NCBI GenBank assembly: GCA_965213885.1
Contig: OZ243919.1
Span: 868,001 to 932,000 of the forward strand
Direction of reading: 5' to 3'
From: VYFG01 sp965213885
GTDB taxonomy: Bacteria > Pseudomonadota > Gammaproteobacteria > Arenicellales > Poriferihabitantaceae
Length of the DNA stretch: 64,000 bases
The notes beneath the pieces were generated by a model. That model was not told the origin of the DNA. It saw nothing but the letters and a program-made list of their open reading frames with translations, and ran no database searches. Made by a program: the position numbers and the translations under genes. Positions 61,269 to 64,000 of the stretch are shown in pieces (positions within the stretch are counted from its first letter, which is position 1; each line of letters opens with the position of its first letter).

Positions 61269-62258
61269 ATGAGTTGGCTGGATAAAATTATTCCTCCAAA
61301 GATCCAGACCCGAACCGGCCTCGGCAAGCGCGGGGTGCCGGAAGGGCTGTGGAGCAAGTGCGTGTCCTGCCAGGCGGTGCTGTACCGGGAAGAACTGAGT
61401 CTCAGCCTCCAGGTCTGCCCCAAGTGCGGACATCACATGCGGCTGGGCGGCCTGGAGCGCCTGGAGTCGTTCCTCGACGCCGACAGCCTCGAACCCATCG
61501 GTGAGGACGTGGAGCCCAAGGACATACTCAAGTTCCGGGACCAGAAACGCTATCGTGACCGGCTTGCCGAGGCCCGCAAGTCAAACCGGACCAGCGAGGC
61601 GATTGTCGGAGCGCACGGCACCCTCAAGGGCGCCCCGGTGGCGGCCCTGGCCTTCGATTTCTTCTTTCTCGGCGGTTCCATGGGGTCCGTGGTGGGAGAG
61701 CGATTCGTGCGTGCTGCGGATCACAGCCTGGAGCACCGGGTGCCGCTGGTCTGTTTTTCCGCCTCCGGCGGTGCGCGCATGCAGGAGGCCCTGTATTCCC
61801 TGATGCAGATGGCCAAGACCACCGCCGCCATCGCCCGCAACCGGCGCGCGGGCATTCCCTTCGTCTCCGTGCTGACCGATCCCACCATGGGCGGGGTGTC
61901 CGCCAGCCTTGCCATGCTGGGGGATATCATTATCGCCGAGCCCAATGCCCTGGTGGGGTTTGCGGGTCCCCGGGTGATCGAACAGACCGTGCGCCAGACC
62001 TTGCCGGACGGCTTCCAGCGGGCGGAGTTCCTGCTGGAACACGGCGCCATCGACATGATCGTAGACCGCCGCCGGATGCGCGACGAGATCTCCGGCCTTC
62101 TGGACAAGTTCGGGTTCGGCGGCGGACGGGTGGCCGGCGACGGGGCGGACCGGTCCGTGCCGGATGCGAAGATCATCGAGGCGGAAATCGTCGACGAGAA
62201 CCTGTCCCGGGGGACCGGGCCGGAGGCGGATCCCCCGAAGCCCGGGGATTCCTCCTGA
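61269..62258 (+). CDS. accD: Acetyl-CoA carboxylase carboxyltransferase subunit beta
   Basis: A 329-residue AccD with the N-terminal zinc finger (CVSCQAVLYREELSLSLQVC, then PKCGH) and the crotonase-type core (GSMGSVVGERFVRAADHSLE, CFSASGGARMQEALYSLMQM, TDPTMGGVSASLAMLGDII, EPNALVGFAGPRVIEQTVRQ). With AccA it transfers the carboxyl group to acetyl-CoA, starting fatty-acid synthesis. An AT-rich leader (about 61228-61268) stands out before its ATG and likely holds its promoter. Confidence 0.95.
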   Translation: MSWLDKIIPPKIQTRTGLGKRGVPEGLWSKCVSCQAVLYREELSLSLQVCPKCGHHMRLGGLERLESFLDADSLEPIGEDVEPKDILKFRDQKRYRDRLAEARKSNRTSEAIVGAHGTLKGAPVAALAFDFFFLGGSMGSVVGERFVRAADHSLEHRVPLVCFSASGGARMQEALYSLMQMAKTTAAIARNRRAGIPFVSVLTDPTMGGVSASLAMLGDIIIAEPNALVGFAGPRVIEQTVRQTLPDGFQRAEFLLEHGAIDMIVDRRRMRDEISGLLDKFGFGGGRVAGDGADRSVPDAKIIEAEIVDENLSRGTGPEADPPKPGDSS

Positions 62259-62259
62259 G

Positions 62260-63570
62260 TTGGGTGCCTTCCTGTCGTTCGGCCTTGACGAGTGGCTGGA
62301 CCATATCCAGCGCCAGCACTGGCGAACCATCGACCTGAAGCTCGACCGGGTCTCCAGGGTCTGGCAGAGGCTCGGGGGCTCCCGCCCGCCCTTCGTCATC
62401 ACCGTGGCCGGCACCAACGGCAAGGGATCCTGCGTGGCCATGCTGGAATCCGTCTTGCGCCGTGCCGGAAACCGCACCGGCAGCTACACCTCCCCGCACC
62501 TCGTCCGCTACAACGAGCGCATCCGAGTCGATGGACAGCCCGCCTCCGACGCCGAGATCGTCGATGCGTTCCGACGCATACAGGCGGTCTGCGGCGACGT
62601 CGGACTTACCTATTTCGAGTACGGCACCCTCTGTGCACTGCTGGTTTTCCGGGCGCATTCCGTAGACGTGGCGATCCTCGAGACCGGCATGGGGGGGCGT
62701 CTGGATGCGGTGAACATGATCGACAACGACCTCGCCCTGATCACTTCGGTGGGCCTGGACCACATGCAGTGGCTGGGATCGGACCGGGAACAGATCGGGA
62801 GGGAGAAGGCCGGCGTGATCAAACCCGGCGCATTCGTGGTGAGTACCGACCCGGCGCCCCCCGCCGCCATCGCCGCCACTGCGGCGGACCTCGGGGCGCT
62901 GCTGTTGCAGGCCGGGAAGCAGTATGGAATCGAACCCGGGCCGGACGGGAAAACCTGCCGCTGGCGCAGTGAACACCCGGCAGTGCCGGAAAGCTGGCGC
63001 CGGCTGACGGGCCTGCCGCTGCCACTGCCCGGCCACTGGCAGTCGCATAACCTGGGCGGGACGGTCGCCGCGCTGGCGCTGACGTCGGGTTCCACCGGAG
63101 TGGAACCCGGTCACCTGGTCCCGGGGCTGTCCTCGGTCCGGTTGCCGGGACGTTGCGAGATCGTCAACCACAAGCCCCTGACCATCATCGACGTGGCCCA
63201 TAACGCGGACTCCGCCTCGGGCCTTGCGCGGTTCCTGGACGCCAATCCCGTGCCCGGGGAAACCCACGGGGTTTTCGGTGTGCTGGCCGACAAGGCGCTC
63301 CCGGACGTGCTGGGCGACCTCGGGGAACGGGTGAACCGCTGGCACCTGGCCGGTATCGACGAAGAACGGGGGCAGTCCGGTGAGGCGCTGGCCCGGAAGA
63401 TGCGGCTGCTGTTCCCGGACATGGAGGCGGAGACCTACCGGAATGCAGTCCAGGCCTTCCGGGGCGCCCGCGCGAATGCCCGCCCGGCCGACCGGGTGGT
63501 GGCCTTTGGTTCATTCCACGTAGTCGGTGATATAATCGGCTCTTTCGAACGGACCAGCGTTCCGCAGTAG
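62260..63570 (+). CDS. folC: Folylpolyglutamate synthase/dihydrofolate synthase
   Basis: A 436-residue FolC: P-loop VAGTNGKGS, FEYGTLCALLVFRAHSVDVA, ILETGMGGRLDAVNMID, GLDHMQWLGSDREQIGREKA, and HNLGGTVAALALT. It adds Glu to dihydropteroate and folates. Starts at TTG 62260, one base after the accD stop; the TTG and lack of a clear Shine-Dalgarno sequence leave the start somewhat uncertain. accD-folC-dedD is a conserved order. Confidence 0.92.
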   Translation: MGAFLSFGLDEWLDHIQRQHWRTIDLKLDRVSRVWQRLGGSRPPFVITVAGTNGKGSCVAMLESVLRRAGNRTGSYTSPHLVRYNERIRVDGQPASDAEIVDAFRRIQAVCGDVGLTYFEYGTLCALLVFRAHSVDVAILETGMGGRLDAVNMIDNDLALITSVGLDHMQWLGSDREQIGREKAGVIKPGAFVVSTDPAPPAAIAATAADLGALLLQAGKQYGIEPGPDGKTCRWRSEHPAVPESWRRLTGLPLPLPGHWQSHNLGGTVAALALTSGSTGVEPGHLVPGLSSVRLPGRCEIVNHKPLTIIDVAHNADSASGLARFLDANPVPGETHGVFGVLADKALPDVLGDLGERVNRWHLAGIDEERGQSGEALARKMRLLFPDMEAETYRNAVQAFRGARANARPADRVVAFGSFHVVGDIIGSFERTSVPQ

Positions 63571-63680
63571 CTACACGGCCCCTGCGCCAACCCCGTCAGC
63601 CGGATTGCCACGTCTCCATGACTGCACCCCAGATCCCCAGCGCCTGAGTTCGCCCAACGTTCGATTCCCCACGCCCGTCG

Positions 63681-64000
63681 ATGCTTAAATCCGCCAAGGG
63701 AGCAGAACCCGAATACGAACTGAAGCACCGCCTCGTCGGAGCGATCATACTGGTTGCCGCCGCGGTCCTGGTGATCCCCGCACTTCTGTCGGGGCCGGGC
63801 CTGGAAGGGCGTGACAATCTCCAGAACCCTGCCGGGGAGGCCTCTTCCGAGTCGCGAATCGTTCCGCTGGATCTCGGCGAGATCCAGCCCGCCTCCGGAG
63901 AGGGCGGCGACGATGGACTCCCACTCGCGAGCGTGGAGGACAAGCAGCCGGTGCGACTGGACCTGACAGAAAAGAATACGGACGGGATCACGCAGACCGA
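63681..64000 (+). CDS. DedD-like SPOR-domain membrane protein (3' end outside window)
   Basis: The frame from ATG 63681 encodes a short N-terminal charged segment (MLKSAKGAEPEYELKHRLVG), one membrane helix (AIILVAAAVLVIPALLSGPG), and then a Pro/Glu-rich linker to the window edge. This is the layout of DedD, a cell-division SPOR protein encoded after folC. The SPOR domain itself would lie beyond base 64000. Assignment rests on position and topology. Confidence 0.7.
   Translation, partial: MLKSAKGAEPEYELKHRLVGAIILVAAAVLVIPALLSGPGLEGRDNLQNPAGEASSESRIVPLDLGEIQPASGEGGDDGLPLASVEDKQPVRLDLTEKNTDGITQT

Overview
This is a GC-rich bacterial chromosome segment, most likely from a gammaproteobacterium. 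The evidence is the 4.5S RNA-dnaX-ybaB-recR block, accD-folC-dedD order, a stand-alone hflD, hspQ, and a FadE-type acyl-CoA dehydrogenase. No rRNA, tRNA or CRISPR array was seen. The N-methylglutamate genes, glycine betaine locus and bufferin operon would suit a marine or host-associated, metal-exposed, methylated-amine-using lineage; that ecological reading is inference.

Layout: 1-6.3 kb holds the end of an alpha/beta hydrolase (dehalogenase type), a LysE exporter, a tungstate/molybdate-type ABC transporter (tupBCA) with a ModE-like regulator, and an MFS permease. From 6.3 to about 24 kb lies a decaying genomic island. It contains the partition block of a PFGI-1/SPI-7-type integrative conjugative element (YdaS-like, ParB-like, DUF2857), a truncated MobH relaxase, two IS66-family copies flanking cargo, a second IS with a frameshifted integrase-type transposase, an IS5-type transposase, a VapBC pair, and several pseudogenes. 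A deacylase, a MOSC protein and a trimethylamine-dehydrogenase-like flavoenzyme sit among them.

From 24 to 29 kb are DUF192, HflD, a divergent FadE paralogue, a broken TRAP permease and HspQ. From 29.6 to 38 kb is a betaine-type locus: a D-cysteine desulfhydrase-like PLP enzyme, a LacI regulator with a perfect palindrome, a DUF1989-GcvT fusion, and a glycine betaine ABC transporter. From 38 to 50 kb come a NYN RNase-like protein, DUF1028-RidA, a complete bufferin operon (BufA1-B-C-D), an unrecognised protein beside an aspartoacylase-like enzyme and a GCS2-like ligase, a convergent two-component pair, and a truncated VapC.

From 50 to 56.5 kb an XRE-cupin regulator with two palindromes precedes mgsABC and gmaS (GlxBCD/GlnT-like), which fit conversion of methylamine to N-methylglutamate; the dehydrogenase of that pathway is not in the window. 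From 56.7 kb onward is conserved housekeeping: 4.5S RNA, dnaX, ybaB, recR, truA, trpF, accD, folC, and the start of a DedD-like SPOR protein.

The most useful structural result is that a 5.8-kb IS66-bounded composite interrupts a small membrane-protein gene. The two halves read in frame across near-identical 8-bp flanks.
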